The translations under genes were made by a program, and so were the position numbers. Source: Rhynchopus sp. YZ270_cl-10 (lineage: Eukaryota > Euglenozoa > Diplonemea > Diplonemida > Diplonemidae). Taken from it: 64,000 nt of DNA. Positions 1-10,862 of the stretch are shown piece by piece. The DNA is taken from assembly GCA_964035575.1 (NCBI GenBank), contig OZ037883.1, positions 1,116,001-1,180,000 on the forward strand, read 5' to 3'. The first letter of the stretch is position 1, and every line of letters begins with the position of its first letter. The notes under the pieces are model-generated. The model was not told the DNA's origin and searched no databases. It saw only the letters and a program-made list of their open reading frames with translations.

Positions 1-578
1 CGTTCTTCCCGGTGGACATTGCGGGTGTGATTGGGGCGGACAACGTGCTGCGCGTGGCCTGCCCGTTCAACTGTGAGGAGAAGCCGTGCGAGGTGCTTGT
101 GGCGACGTACCACTGCCCACCGTGCTCGACGCCCACAAACGGCGGGCTGGTGTCGCTGCTGCCTGATGCTGGGTGGGATACGGGGAGCTGTGCCCCGACG
201 TTCCAGCAGGGTGTGGGCGTGGGTGTTGCGGACGACGGGGCAGACGGTGCGACGCACCCGACAGTTGCCTTCCGGAAGCTTGTGCCTGCGGGGACTGTTG
301 AGGAGCTCCCTGCCCTGACTGCGCCGCTTGCGAACGTGGCGGTCTTCGTGCGGCAGGGTGCGACGGCGTGTGATGGGCTTGCGGACGAGACGGCCTGTAA
401 CGCTGCGATGCCGGAGTGTGCTTGGGAGGCGGGTACCTCGGGGGAGGGAGCTGCCGGCATGTGTGTCTCCTCGTGGTGCCCTGATGACTTCACGCCCCCT
501 GCCGCCACTTCCTCGTGCGCAACGTCCTGTGCTGGTGCTGGGGCTGGCAACGGAGGCGCCGCCGCCGGACCGGTCTGA
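1..578 (+). CDS. Array gene, left-edge partial copy (C-terminal part)
   Basis: The reading frame is open at the left edge and ends in TGA at 576-578. The visible part is the Cys-rich C-terminal domain of the array protein and matches the other copies base for base where compared. An apparent start at 12 is only an in-frame GTG valine codon. The true start lies to the left of the window. Confidence 0.9.
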   Translation, partial: FFPVDIAGVIGADNVLRVACPFNCEEKPCEVLVATYHCPPCSTPTNGGLVSLLPDAGWDTGSCAPTFQQGVGVGVADDGADGATHPTVAFRKLVPAGTVEELPALTAPLANVAVFVRQGATACDGLADETACNAAMPECAWEAGTSGEGAAGMCVSSWCPDDFTPPAATSSCATSCAGAGAGNGGAAAGPV

Positions 579-1746
579 TGGAGGCTGATGATTATACATT
601 ACATTATTGTTTTGCCTATAGTATACATATATTTGCAACGATGGTCGTTCGCTTCTACCTGTTTACCGCTTTACGGTTTTAGGGTTTACCTTTTTAGCAC
701 CTCTTTGCCCGAGTTGTGTGTGCGGCGCACATTTGCACCTCACGCCTGCTCTGGAGCCTCTGCATTAGTTTGCAAACTGGCTTTCCCCTTTCCTCCTGCC
801 CAGCCCGGGGTTTCATTCGAATTTGCCCTTGTCACCGTTTTCTTGCCGTTTATATTATTGGCAACAATCACTTTTACTATTATGAACCAGGAGATAGGTG
901 GTTTTTCAGGTTCGCAGCTTGCTGGGGAAACCTGACGCTTTCATTTCAAACGAAGCAACCATTATTATTTTTTTTGTTAACGTCCGTCAACCAACACAAC
1001 ACAACACAACGTTGGACGGAACGGCACATTCATTTTTCAAGTTGTTTCTTTGCTTTCCCTCTCTTTGTCTTTCTTTGCACCTTTGCACTGTTACCTTGTT
1101 TTTCTTGTTGGGAAGCAGGAGCACCACCTTGTGGGTGTGTTTGCGCGCTGAATGACCGCTCATCCCGAGAGGCACTCCTTTCCCGTGCATTTTTTGCTCT
1201 CAACTCATTATATATATTTTTTGTTACCGTCCGTCAATACAACACAACGCAACACAACACAACGCAACGTTTGCCCTTGTTGGCTTTGTTGTGCTGCTGC
1301 TTGGACAGAGCTATATAGGTCTTCTTCATTTCTTCTTTGGAAATGCAGTTACACTAAAAAAATGAACAAACAAAAAACTAAAATTTGTCACACACTTTCT
1401 GGAATAGAGGGCAGGTTTGCATGCTTTATTCATGTCATTTATTACTGTTGTTGCTTTACTACAACAGACACTGCCCACCAGGAAAAGTGTGAGTGTGATT
1501 ATTTTCTTTCAAATGTTATCTTGCAGAAAACACTGTCTCTTCGGCAGCGAAGCGAGCGAATTTACAAAAATAAATAAATAAACAAATAAAAAAGATCACC
1601 ATTGTTTTTTTTGGTTCTGTTTTGCGTGTCCTCCCAGACAACCCTCACCTTTGCGATAATGTAGTCAACATTGTCGTTTCTTGTGTCACCCCAAAAAAGC
1701 AACAACGTCAGATTGAACCTATACACAAACACAACACAACACAACG
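579..1746 (+). other. Array spacer (representative of eleven)
   Basis: The 1,168-bp noncoding spacer recurs at 3619-4786, 6655-7822, 9695-10862, 12735-13902, 15775-16942, 18815-19982, 21855-23022, 24895-26062 and 27935-29102. It contains no credible gene. Two related blocks, at about 966-1013 and 1209-1270, each read T-rich stretch, GTTA(A/C)CGTCCGTCAA, then runs of ACAAC. A third ACAAC run lies directly before the ATG (1727-1746). The first block can fold, with CCGTCAAC facing GTTGGACGG across the ACAAC run. TATA-like stretches occur near 1206 and 1310. A pyrimidine-rich stretch and an AG at about 1710 could serve as a splice acceptor for the leader. Promoter and processing roles are inferred. 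Confidence 0.6.
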
Positions 1747-3618
1747 ATGATGATGCGCAAATGCGGAGCTGCGTTGCTTCTTCTGTCGACTGCGATGTGT
1801 GCGGATGCGGATGTGGGTGGGCACACTGAGATGGACGGCCGGGATGCTGGCGTGCTGACGAGGTCGCGTCAGCGTGGGTCGAGTCGCGGAGGGATGTCCC
1901 GTGGCGGGGGGAGTCGCTACAGGGGCAGGAGCAGGAGCTGGAGCAGGAGCGGTGGCCGCAGCAGCAGCCGCCACAGTGGTCGCAGCAGCAGTCGCCACGG
2001 CGGTCGCGTGGGGAAGTGGAACAAGGGTGAGAAGGAGAAGCAGGAGAGGTGGGGAGGTGGCAGGACCTGGAAGGGCAAGTACGAGAAGTGGGGTAAGAAG
2101 GAGTACAAGAAGAAGGGCAAGTACGAGAGGGGCTGCAAGACCAAGTCACCCGGTGGCAGTCCGCCGTCGCCGCCGTCGCCGCCATGGTGGAGCAAGACGT
2201 ACTCGCCTTCGGGACCACCCCCAAGGCCGCCTACACCTCCTACACCGCCGACAGGGGGCAGGACGGACTCTCCTTCGGGACCACCGCCAAGGCCGCCTAC
2301 ACCGCCTACACCACCCACTCCGCCGACAGGGGGCAGGACGGACTCGCCTTCGGGACCACCGCCACGCCCGCCTACGCCTCCAGGAGGGAACACAGACTCG
2401 CCTGCTGGGACACCACCACCGACACCACCGACACCACCATCGCCACCAACCCCAGAGGGCAACACAGACTCTCCGTCCGGCACACCACCATCGCCACCGA
2501 CCCCACCCACACCACCGACACCGCCAACCCCAGAGGGCAACACGGACTCACCTGCTGGGACACCGCCAACACCACCATCGCCACCCACGCCACCAACACC
2601 GCCAACCCCAGAGGGGAACACAGACTCCCCGTCCGGCACACCACCGACACCACCATCGCCGCCAACCCCAGAGGGCAACACCAACTCACCTGCTGGGACA
2701 CCACCAACACCACCATCGCCACCAACCCCAGAAGGGAACACAAACTCACCTGCTGGGACACCGCCGACACCACCGACACCACCATCGCCACCCACACCAG
2801 AGGGGAACACAAACTCACCTGCTGGCACACCGCCGACCCCACCCACACCAACAGGGGGGGAGACAACAGAGCCCTGTGTGGACGGCGGGGAGCCCGTTGA
2901 GGTTGAGGTTGTGAGCCCAGAAGGCACTGTGGACAGCTTTGGGGCAGGCGAGGAGGTTAGGGAGGGGATGCACCCGAACGGGGAGCCCTCGGTGACGTTT
3001 GCGAACTTCCCGCCCGCCTTTGTGCAGGCGAACATGGCGGCGTTCTTCCCGGTGGACATTGCGGGTGTGATTGGGGCGGACAACGTGCTGCGCGTGGCCT
3101 GCCCGTTCAACTGTGAGGAGAAGCCGTGCGAGGTGCTTGTGGCGACGTACCACTGCCCACCGTGCTCGACGCCCACAAACGGCGGGCTGGTGTCGCTGCT
3201 GCCTGATGCTGGGTGGGATACGGGGAGCTGTGCCCCGACGTTCCAGCAGGGTGTGGGCGTGGGTGTTGCGGACGACGGGGCAGACGGTGCGACGCACCCG
3301 ACAGTTGCCTTCCGGAAGCTTGTGCCTGCGGGGACTGTTGAGGAGCTCCCTGCCCTGACTGCGCCGCTTGCGAACGTGGCGGTCTTCGTGCGGCAGGGTG
3401 CGACGGCGTGTGATGGGCTTGCGGACGAGACGGCCTGTAACGCTGCGATGCCGGAGTGTGCTTGGGAGGCGGGTACCTCGGGGGAGGGAGCTGCCGGCAT
3501 GTGTGTCTCCTCGTGGTGCCCTGATGACTTCACGCCCCCTGCCGCCACTTCCTCGTGCGCAACGTCCTGTGCTGGTGCTGGGGCTGGCAACGGAGGCGCC
3601 GCCGCCGGACCGGTCTGA
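1747..3618 (+). CDS. Array gene copy 1: secreted Ser-Pro-rich, Cys-rich protein (623 aa)
   Basis: I do not recognise the family. The protein begins with a signal peptide (MMMRKCGAALLLLSTAMCA, residues 1-19). Residues 38-88 are an Arg/Ser/Gly-rich block. Residues 89-133 are rich in Lys, Glu, Trp, Tyr and Gly. Residues 134-395 carry ten blocks of the form (T/N)(D/N/Y)SP(S/A)G followed by PPTPP or PPSPP runs. The C-terminal ~220 residues hold 14 cysteines, including CPFNC, a CPPC pair and a closing CATSC, and end in an Ala/Gly tail. No membrane span follows the signal peptide. The layout resembles extracellular matrix, wall or extruded glycoproteins whose Pro/Ser-rich shafts are glycosylated, but that role is inferred. 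The start is the first of two overlapping ATGs, preceded by an ACAAC-rich leader. Confidence 0.9.
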   Translation: MMMRKCGAALLLLSTAMCADADVGGHTEMDGRDAGVLTRSRQRGSSRGGMSRGGGSRYRGRSRSWSRSGGRSSSRHSGRSSSRHGGRVGKWNKGEKEKQERWGGGRTWKGKYEKWGKKEYKKKGKYERGCKTKSPGGSPPSPPSPPWWSKTYSPSGPPPRPPTPPTPPTGGRTDSPSGPPPRPPTPPTPPTPPTGGRTDSPSGPPPRPPTPPGGNTDSPAGTPPPTPPTPPSPPTPEGNTDSPSGTPPSPPTPPTPPTPPTPEGNTDSPAGTPPTPPSPPTPPTPPTPEGNTDSPSGTPPTPPSPPTPEGNTNSPAGTPPTPPSPPTPEGNTNSPAGTPPTPPTPPSPPTPEGNTNSPAGTPPTPPTPTGGETTEPCVDGGEPVEVEVVSPEGTVDSFGAGEEVREGMHPNGEPSVTFANFPPAFVQANMAAFFPVDIAGVIGADNVLRVACPFNCEEKPCEVLVATYHCPPCSTPTNGGLVSLLPDAGWDTGSCAPTFQQGVGVGVADDGADGATHPTVAFRKLVPAGTVEELPALTAPLANVAVFVRQGATACDGLADETACNAAMPECAWEAGTSGEGAAGMCVSSWCPDDFTPPAATSSCATSCAGAGAGNGGAAAGPV

Positions 3619-4786
3619 TGGAGGCTGATGATTATACATTACATTATTGTTTTGCCTATAGTATACATATATTTGCAACGATGGTCGTTCGCTTCTACCT
3701 GTTTACCGCTTTACGGTTTTAGGGTTTACCTTTTTAGCACCTCTTTGCCCGAGTTGTGTGTGCGGCGCACATTTGCACCTCACGCCTGCTCTGGAGCCTC
3801 TGCATTAGTTTGCAAACTGGCTTTCCCCTTTCCTCCTGCCCAGCCCGGGGTTTCATTCGAATTTGCCCTTGTCACCGTTTTCTTGCCGTTTATATTATTG
3901 GCAACAATCACTTTTACTATTATGAACCAGGAGATAGGTGGTTTTTCAGGTTCGCAGCTTGCTGGGGAAACCTGACGCTTTCATTTCAAACGAAGCAACC
4001 ATTATTATTTTTTTTGTTAACGTCCGTCAACCAACACAACACAACACAACGTTGGACGGAACGGCACATTCATTTTTCAAGTTGTTTCTTTGCTTTCCCT
4101 CTCTTTGTCTTTCTTTGCACCTTTGCACTGTTACCTTGTTTTTCTTGTTGGGAAGCAGGAGCACCACCTCGTGGGTGTGTTTGCGCGCTGAATGACCGCT
4201 CATCCCGAGAGGCACTCCTTTCCCGTGCATTTTTTGCTCTCAACTCATTATATATATTTTTTGTTACCGTCCGTCAATACAACACAACGCAACACAACAC
4301 AACGCAACGTTTGCCCTTGTTGGCTTTGTTGTGCTGCTGCTTGGACAGAGCTATATAGGTCTTCTTCATTTCTTCTTTGGAAATGCAGTTACACTAAAAA
4401 AATGAACAAACAAAAAACTAAAATTTGTCACACACTTTCTGGAATAGAGGGCAGGTTTGCATGCTTTATTCATGTCATTTATTACTGTTGTTGCTTTACT
4501 ACAACAGACACTGCCCACCAGGAAAAGTGTGAGTGTGATTATTTTCTTTCAAATGTTATCTTGCAGAAAACACTGTCTCTTCGGCAGCGAAGCGAGCGAA
4601 TTTACAAAAATAAATAAATAAACAAATAAAAAAGATCACCATTGTTTTTTTTGGTTCTGTTTTGCGTGTCCTCCCAGACAACCCTCACCTTTGCGATAAT
4701 GTAGTCAACATTGTCGTTTCTTGTGTCACCCCAAAAAAGCAACAACGTCAGATTGAACCTATACACAAACACAACACAACACAACG

Positions 4787-6654
4787 ATGATGATGCGCAA
4801 ATGCGGAGCTGCGTTGCTTCTTCTGTCGACTGCGATGTGTGCGGATGCGGATGTGGGTGGGCACACTGAGATGGACGGCCGGGATGCTGGCGTGCTGACG
4901 AGGTCGCGTCAGCGTGGGTCGAGTCGCGGAGGGATGTCCCGTGGCGGGGGGAGTCGCTACAGGGGCAGGAGCAGGAGCTGGAGCAGGAGCGGTGGCCGCA
5001 GCAGCAGCCGCCACAGTGGTCGCAGCAGCAGTCGCCACGGCGGTCGCGTGGGGAAGTGGAACAAGGGTGAGAAGGAGAAGCAGGAGAGGTGGGGAGGTGG
5101 CAGGACCTGGAAGGGCAAGTACGAGAAGTGGGGTAAGAAGGAGTACAAGAAGAAGGGCAAGTACGAGAGGGGCTGCAAGACCAAGTCACCCGGTGGCAGT
5201 CCGCCGTCGCCGCCGTCGCCGCCATGGTGGAGCAAGACGTACTCGCCTTCGGGACCACCCCCAAGGCCGCCTACACCTCCTACACCGCCGACAGGGGGCA
5301 GGACGGACTCTCCTTCGGGACCACCGCCAAGGCCGCCTACACCGCCTACACCACCCACTCCGCCGACAGGGGGCAGGACGGACTCGCCTTCGGGACCACC
5401 GCCACGCCCGCCTACGCCTCCAGGAGGGAACACAGACTCGCCTGCTGGGACACCACCACCGACACCACCGACACCACCATCGCCACCAACCCCAGAGGGC
5501 AACACAGACTCTCCGTCCGGCACACCACCATCGCCACCGACCCCACCCACACCACCGACACCGCCAACCCCAGAGGGCAACACGGACTCACCTGCTGGGA
5601 CACCGCCAACACCACCATCGCCACCCACGCCACCAACACCGCCAACCCCAGAGGGGAACACAGACTCCCCGTCCGGCACACCACCGACACCACCATCGCC
5701 GCCAACCCCAGAGGGCAACACCAACTCACCTGCTGGGACACCACCAACACCACCATCGCCACCAACCCCAGAAGGGAACACAAACTCACCTGCTGGGACA
5801 CCGCCGACACCACCGACACCACCATCGCCACACCAGAGGGGAACACAAACTCACCTGCTGGCACACCGCCGACCCCACCCACACCAACAGGGGGGGAGAC
5901 AACAGAGCCCTGTGTGGACGGCGGGGAGCCCGTTGAGGTTGAGGTTGTGAGCCCAGAAGGCACTGTGGACAGCTTTGGGGCAGGCGAGGAGGTTAGGGAG
6001 GGGATGCACCCGAACGGGGAGCCCTCGGTGACGTTTGCGAACTTCCCGCCCGCCTTTGTGCAGGCGAACATGGCGGCGTTCTTCCCGGTGGACATTGCGG
6101 GTGTGATTGGGGCGGACAACGTGCTGCGCGTGGCCTGCCCGTTCAACTGTGAGGAGAAGCCGTGCGAGGTGCTTGTGGCGACGTACCACTGCCCACCGTG
6201 CTCGACGCCCACAAACGGCGGGCTGGTGTCGCTGCTGCCTGATGCTGGGTGGGATACGGGGAGCTGTGCCCCGACGTTCCAGCAGGGTGTGGGCGTGGGT
6301 GTTGCGGACGACGGGGCAGACGGTGCGACGCACCCGACAGTTGCCTTCCGGAAGCTTGTGCCTGCGGGGACTGTTGAGGAGCTCCCTGCCCTGACTGCGC
6401 CGCTTGCGAACGTGGCGGTCTTCGTGCGGCAGGGTGCGACGGCGTGTGATGGGCTTGCGGACGAGACGGCCTGTAACGCTGCGATGCCGGAGTGTGCTTG
6501 GGAGGCGGGTACCTCGGGGGAGGGAGCTGCCGGCATGTGTGTCTCCTCGTGGTGCCCTGATGACTTCACGCCCCCTGCCGCCACTTCCTCGTGCGCAACG
6601 TCCTGTGCTGGTGCTGGGGCTGGCAACGGAGGCGCCGCCGCCGGACCGGTCTGA
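4787..6654 (+). pseudogene. Array gene copy 2, frameshifted
   Basis: This copy is identical in layout to its neighbours but lacks 4 bp in the last Pro-rich blocks, near 5831 (a CCCA/CACC unit of the repeat). The frame from the normal start therefore leaves the PPTPEGN reading and ends at 5950 after 387 residues. The Cys-rich C-terminal domain is still intact in another frame up to 6654. Replication slippage in the short repeats is the simplest cause. The product, if made, would keep its signal peptide and Pro-rich shaft but lack the Cys-rich domain. An assembly or base-calling error cannot be excluded from one sequence. Confidence 0.85.
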
Positions 6655-7822
6655 TGGAGGCTGATGATTATACATTACATTATTGTTTTGCCTATAGTAT
6701 ACATATATTTGCAACGATGGTCGTTCGCTTCTACCTGTTTACCGCTTTACGGTTTTAGGGTTTACCTTTTTAGCACCTCTTTGCCCGAGTTGTGTGTGCG
6801 GCGCACATTTGCACCTCACGCCTGCTCTGGAGCCTCTGCATTAGTTTGCAAACTGGCTTTCCCCTTTCCTCCTGCCCAGCCCGGGGTTTCATTCGAATTT
6901 GCCCTTGTCACCGTTTTCTTGCCGTTTATATTATTGGCAACAATCACTTTTACTATTATGAACCAGGAGATAGGTGGTTTTTCAGGTTCGCAGCTTGCTG
7001 GGGAAACCTGACGCTTTCATTTCAAACGAAGCAACCATTATTATTTTTTTTGTTAACGTCCGTCAACCAACACAACACAACACAACGTTGGACGGAACGG
7101 CACATTCATTTTTCAAGTTGTTTCTTTGCTTTCCCTCTCTTTGTCTTTCTTTGCACCTTTGCACTGTTACCTTGTTTTTCTTGTTGGGAAGCAGGAGCAC
7201 CACCTCGTGGGTGTGTTTGCGCGCTGAATGACCGCTCATCCCGAGAGGCACTCCTTTCCCGTGCATTTTTTGCTCTCAACTCATTATATATATTTTTTGT
7301 TACCGTCCGTCAATACAACACAACGCAACACAACACAACGCAACGTTTGCCCTTGTTGGCTTTGTTGTGCTGCTGCTTGGACAGAGCTATATAGGTCTTC
7401 TTCATTTCTTCTTTGGAAATGCAGTTACACTAAAAAAATGAACAAACAAAAAACTAAAATTTGTCACACACTTTCTGGAATAGAGGGCAGGTTTGCATGC
7501 TTTATTCATGTCATTTATTACTGTTGTTGCTTTACTACAACAGACACTGCCCACCAGGAAAAGTGTGAGTGTGATTATTTTCTTTCAAATGTTATCTTGC
7601 AGAAAACACTGTCTCTTCGGCAGCGAAGCGAGCGAATTTACAAAAATAAATAAATAAACAAATAAAAAAGATCACCATTGTTTTTTTTGGTTCTGTTTTG
7701 CGTGTCCTCCCAGACAACCCTCACCTTTGCGATAATGTAGTCAACATTGTCGTTTCTTGTGTCACCCCAAAAAAGCAACAACGTCAGATTGAACCTATAC
7801 ACAAACACAACACAACACAACG

Positions 7823-9694
7823 ATGATGATGCGCAAATGCGGAGCTGCGTTGCTTCTTCTGTCGACTGCGATGTGTGCGGATGCGGATGTGGGTGGGCAC
7901 ACTGAGATGGACGGCCGGGATGCTGGCGTGCTGACGAGGTCGCGTCAGCGTGGGTCGAGTCGCGGAGGGATGTCCCGTGGCGGGGGGAGTCGCTACAGGG
8001 GCAGGAGCAGGAGCTGGAGCAGGAGCGGTGGCCGCAGCAGCAGCCGCCACAGTGGTCGCAGCAGCAGTCGCCACGGCGGTCGCGTGGGGAAGTGGAACAA
8101 GGGTGAGAAGGAGAAGCAGGAGAGGTGGGGAGGTGGCAGGACCTGGAAGGGCAAGTACGAGAAGTGGGGTAAGAAGGAGTACAAGAAGAAGGGCAAGTAC
8201 GAGAGGGGCTGCAAGACCAAGTCACCCGGTGGCAGTCCGCCGTCGCCGCCGTCGCCGCCATGGTGGAGCAAGACGTACTCGCCTTCGGGACCACCCCCAA
8301 GGCCGCCTACACCTCCTACACCGCCGACAGGGGGCAGGACGGACTCTCCTTCGGGACCACCGCCAAGGCCGCCTACACCGCCTACACCACCCACTCCGCC
8401 GACAGGGGGCAGGACGGACTCGCCTTCGGGACCACCGCCACGCCCGCCTACGCCTCCAGGAGGGAACACAGACTCGCCTGCTGGGACACCACCACCGACA
8501 CCACCGACACCACCATCGCCACCAACCCCAGAGGGCAACACAGACTCTCCGTCCGGCACACCACCATCGCCACCGACCCCACCCACACCACCGACACCGC
8601 CAACCCCAGAGGGCAACACGGACTCACCTGCTGGGACACCGCCAACACCACCATCGCCACCCACGCCACCAACACCGCCAACCCCAGAGGGGAACACAGA
8701 CTCCCCGTCCGGCACACCACCGACACCACCATCGCCGCCAACCCCAGAGGGCAACACCAACTCACCTGCTGGGACACCACCAACACCACCATCGCCACCA
8801 ACCCCAGAAGGGAACACAAACTCACCTGCTGGGACACCGCCGACACCACCGACACCACCATCGCCACCCACACCAGAGGGGAACACAAACTCACCTGCTG
8901 GCACACCGCCGACCCCACCCACACCAACAGGGGGGGAGACAACAGAGCCCTGTGTGGACGGCGGGGAGCCCGTTGAGGTTGAGGTTGTGAGCCCAGAAGG
9001 CACTGTGGACAGCTTTGGGGCAGGCGAGGAGGTTAGGGAGGGGATGCACCCGAACGGGGAGCCCTCGGTGACGTTTGCGAACTTCCCGCCCGCCTTTGTG
9101 CAGGCGAACATGGCGGCGTTCTTCCCGGTGGACATTGCGGGTGTGATTGGGGCGGACAACGTGCTGCGCGTGGCCTGCCCGTTCAACTGTGAGGAGAAGC
9201 CGTGCGAGGTGCTTGTGGCGACGTACCACTGCCCACCGTGCTCGACGCCCACAAACGGCGGGCTGGTGTCGCTGCTGCCTGATGCTGGGTGGGATACGGG
9301 GAGCTGTGCCCCGACGTTCCAGCAGGGTGTGGGCGTGGGTGTTGCGGACGACGGGGCAGACGGTGCGACGCACCCGACAGTTGCCTTCCGGAAGCTTGTG
9401 CCTGCGGGGACTGTTGAGGAGCTCCCTGCCCTGACTGCGCCGCTTGCGAACGTGGCGGTCTTCGTGCGGCAGGGTGCGACGGCGTGTGATGGGCTTGCGG
9501 ACGAGACGGCCTGTAACGCTGCGATGCCGGAGTGTGCTTGGGAGGCGGGTACCTCGGGGGAGGGAGCTGCCGGCATGTGTGTCTCCTCGTGGTGCCCTGA
9601 TGACTTCACGCCCCCTGCCGCCACTTCCTCGTGCGCAACGTCCTGTGCTGGTGCTGGGGCTGGCAACGGAGGCGCCGCCGCCGGACCGGTCTGA
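7823..9694 (+). CDS. Array gene copy 3 (623 aa, intact)
   Basis: Full-length copy with the same signal peptide, basic RS/RG block, ten Ser-Pro blocks and 14-cysteine C-terminal domain as copy 1. I saw no amino-acid difference from it. It restores the normal frame directly downstream of the frameshifted copy. Confidence 0.9.
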   Translation: MMMRKCGAALLLLSTAMCADADVGGHTEMDGRDAGVLTRSRQRGSSRGGMSRGGGSRYRGRSRSWSRSGGRSSSRHSGRSSSRHGGRVGKWNKGEKEKQERWGGGRTWKGKYEKWGKKEYKKKGKYERGCKTKSPGGSPPSPPSPPWWSKTYSPSGPPPRPPTPPTPPTGGRTDSPSGPPPRPPTPPTPPTPPTGGRTDSPSGPPPRPPTPPGGNTDSPAGTPPPTPPTPPSPPTPEGNTDSPSGTPPSPPTPPTPPTPPTPEGNTDSPAGTPPTPPSPPTPPTPPTPEGNTDSPSGTPPTPPSPPTPEGNTNSPAGTPPTPPSPPTPEGNTNSPAGTPPTPPTPPSPPTPEGNTNSPAGTPPTPPTPTGGETTEPCVDGGEPVEVEVVSPEGTVDSFGAGEEVREGMHPNGEPSVTFANFPPAFVQANMAAFFPVDIAGVIGADNVLRVACPFNCEEKPCEVLVATYHCPPCSTPTNGGLVSLLPDAGWDTGSCAPTFQQGVGVGVADDGADGATHPTVAFRKLVPAGTVEELPALTAPLANVAVFVRQGATACDGLADETACNAAMPECAWEAGTSGEGAAGMCVSSWCPDDFTPPAATSSCATSCAGAGAGNGGAAAGPV

Positions 9695-10862
9695 TGGAGG
9701 CTGATGATTATACATTACATTATTGTTTTGCCTATAGTATACATATATTTGCAACGATGGTCGTTCGCTTCTACCTGTTTACCGCTTTACGGTTTTAGGG
9801 TTTACCTTTTTAGCACCTCTTTGCCCGAGTTGTGTGTGCGGCGCACATTTGCACCTCACGCCTGCTCTGGAGCCTCTGCATTAGTTTGCAAACTGGCTTT
9901 CCCCTTTCCTCCTGCCCAGCCCGGGGTTTCATTCGAATTTGCCCTTGTCACCGTTTTCTTGCCGTTTATATTATTGGCAACAATCACTTTTACTATTATG
10001 AACCAGGAGATAGGTGGTTTTTCAGGTTCGCAGCTTGCTGGGGAAACCTGACGCTTTCATTTCAAACGAAGCAACCATTATTATTTTTTTTGTTAACGTC
10101 CGTCAACCAACACAACACAACACAACGTTGGACGGAACGGCACATTCATTTTTCAAGTTGTTTCTTTGCTTTCCCTCTCTTTGTCTTTCTTTGCACCTTT
10201 GCACTGTTACCTTGTTTTTCTTGTTGGGAAGCAGGAGCACCACCTCGTGGGTGTGTTTGCGCGCTGAATGACCGCTCATCCCGAGAGGCACTCCTTTCCC
10301 GTGCATTTTTTGCTCTCAACTCATTATATATATTTTTTGTTACCGTCCGTCAATACAACACAACGCAACACAACACAACGCAACGTTTGCCCTTGTTGGC
10401 TTTGTTGTGCTGCTGCTTGGACAGAGCTATATAGGTCTTCTTCATTTCTTCTTTGGAAATGCAGTTACACTAAAAAAATGAACAAACAAAAAACTAAAAT
10501 TTGTCACACACTTTCTGGAATAGAGGGCAGGTTTGCATGCTTTATTCATGTCATTTATTACTGTTGTTGCTTTACTACAACAGACACTGCCCACCAGGAA
10601 AAGTGTGAGTGTGATTATTTTCTTTCAAATGTTATCTTGCAGAAAACACTGTCTCTTCGGCAGCGAAGCGAGCGAATTTACAAAAATAAATAAATAAACA
10701 AATAAAAAAGATCACCATTGTTTTTTTTGGTTCTGTTTTGCGTGTCCTCCCAGACAACCCTCACCTTTGCGATAATGTAGTCAACATTGTCGTTTCTTGT
10801 GTCACCCCAAAAAAGCAACAACGTCAGATTGAACCTATACACAAACACAACACAACACAACG

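Noticed and set aside
716-1577. Overlapping 60-200-residue frames in the array spacer
   Set aside because: They arise from T/C-rich and ACAAC repeats, have AT-rich composition and no protein-like features.
1874-2914. 346-residue Arg/His-rich and 238-residue Thr-rich frames inside the array gene
   Set aside because: These are other-frame readings of low-complexity repeats and lack a signal peptide or any domain.
1917-3590. 557-residue antisense open frame, repeated in most array units
   Set aside because: It is the reverse reading of the Pro-rich repeat (CC-rich codons give Gly/Val runs). It has no start context and shifts with repeat changes, so it is a compositional shadow.
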